Below, piece by piece: positions 63,841 to 64,000 of a stretch of DNA of 64,000 nucleotides. Source of the DNA: Pseudomonadota bacterium (GTDB taxonomy: Bacteria > Desulfobacterota > Desulfarculia > Desulfarculales > Desulfarculaceae); NCBI GenBank assembly GCA_018902755.1, contig JAHIQI010000003.1, positions 19,975 to 83,974 of the forward strand. Reading direction: 5' to 3'. The notes under the pieces are model-generated. The model had not been told where the DNA came from and made no database searches. It saw nothing but the letters and a program-made list of their open reading frames with translations. Numbering within the stretch: the first letter of the stretch is position 1; every line of letters begins with the position of its first letter. The translations under genes were made by a program, and so were the position numbers.

Positions 63841-64000
63841 TCACTGCCCCAGATTGAATCCGTATTGCAGCCCCAGATAGACCAGGTATATGCCCAGGAT
63901 CCAGACTCCCTGCCAGCGCTTGAACCAGCCGTCGGTGTTCATGCGGATGAAAAGGCGGAAGGAGTAGAGGATCAAGAGCATGGCCGGGAAGTGGAAGCTG
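63841..64000 (-). CDS. CaCA-family cation/calcium exchanger, C-terminal fragment
   Basis: Only the last 52 residues are in the window; the gene continues beyond position 64000. They form two hydrophobic segments (SFHFPAMLLILYSFRLFI and VWILGIYLVYLGLQYGF) separated by RMNTDGWFKRWQG, matching the end of sodium/calcium exchangers, in which a short basic-aromatic loop joins the last two helices. It lies 54 bp upstream of the CoA-transferase pair on the same strand. The family call is tentative because of the short length. Confidence 0.55.
   Translation of the reverse strand, partial: SFHFPAMLLILYSFRLFIRMNTDGWFKRWQGVWILGIYLVYLGLQYGFNLGQ

Overview
The window is 64 kb of GC-rich, densely packed bacterial chromosome with a few AT-rich gaps. 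Gene content and order suggest a deltaproteobacterium (Desulfobacterota), possibly Desulfarculales-like. The reasons are two desulforedoxin-type proteins, a large acyl-CoA catabolic cluster, a cdaA-cdaR-glmM cluster in an otherwise Gram-negative gene set, and a short EF-Ts. The taxonomy is inference, because no rRNA is present.

Region 1 (1-43.3 kb) is housekeeping, mostly on the minus strand and joined by 4-10 bp stop/start overlaps, often with GTG or TTG starts. From left to right it holds: peptidoglycan recycling (end of nagZ, mpl, a serine hydrolase, an LD-carboxypeptidase); coaX; glmM-cdaR-cdaA (amino-sugar phosphate and c-di-AMP); folP-ftsH-tilS; a plus-strand block of MOSC, a Cys-rich protein, Nudix and AMMECR1; coaD-rsmD-asd; leuD-leuC-leuA; pssA-psd; a YdcH-like protein; a SIMPL protein; tsaB-rseP-dxr-cdsA-uppS-frr-pyrH-tsf-rpsB; argJ; a plus-strand FNT channel; secA; an M23 peptidase; pmbA; a GNAT enzyme; a radical SAM protein; a SUMF1-fold protein; a SPOR protein; argS; and alr. 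It ends at a tRNA-Arg(UCU) gene with its own promoter and terminator.

Region 2 (43.3-44.06 kb) is about 775 bp of AT-rich sequence with no convincing gene, separating the tRNA from the next block.

Region 3 (44.06-63.8 kb) is a catabolic block. On the plus strand: a TAXI-type TRAP binding protein and fused permease, four crotonase-fold proteins, a two-subunit CoA-transferase, split subunits of a very divergent cobalamin-dependent acyl-CoA mutase, an SDR dehydrogenase, a DUF35 Zn-ribbon protein paired with a thiolase-like protein, a MeaB-type GTPase, an acyl-CoA ligase, two desulforedoxin-like proteins and an amidohydrolase. On the minus strand are two class III (CaiB/BaiF) CoA-transferase subunits, only one of which keeps the catalytic Asp. 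The parts list resembles the benzylsuccinate beta-oxidation (bbs) gene set combined with a B12 carbon-skeleton mutase. It lacks an acyl-CoA dehydrogenase and any fumarate-adding enzyme. I infer uptake, CoA activation, skeletal rearrangement and beta-oxidation of an unidentified branched, hydroxylated or dicarboxylic acid. The mutase has lost the residues that define methylmalonyl-CoA mutase (positions equivalent to R82, R87, Y89, R207 and H244), so its reaction is probably not the standard one. This cluster is the best candidate for an undescribed system here.

The window ends inside the C-terminus of a CaCA-type cation/calcium exchanger. No CRISPR array, transposase or integrase was seen.
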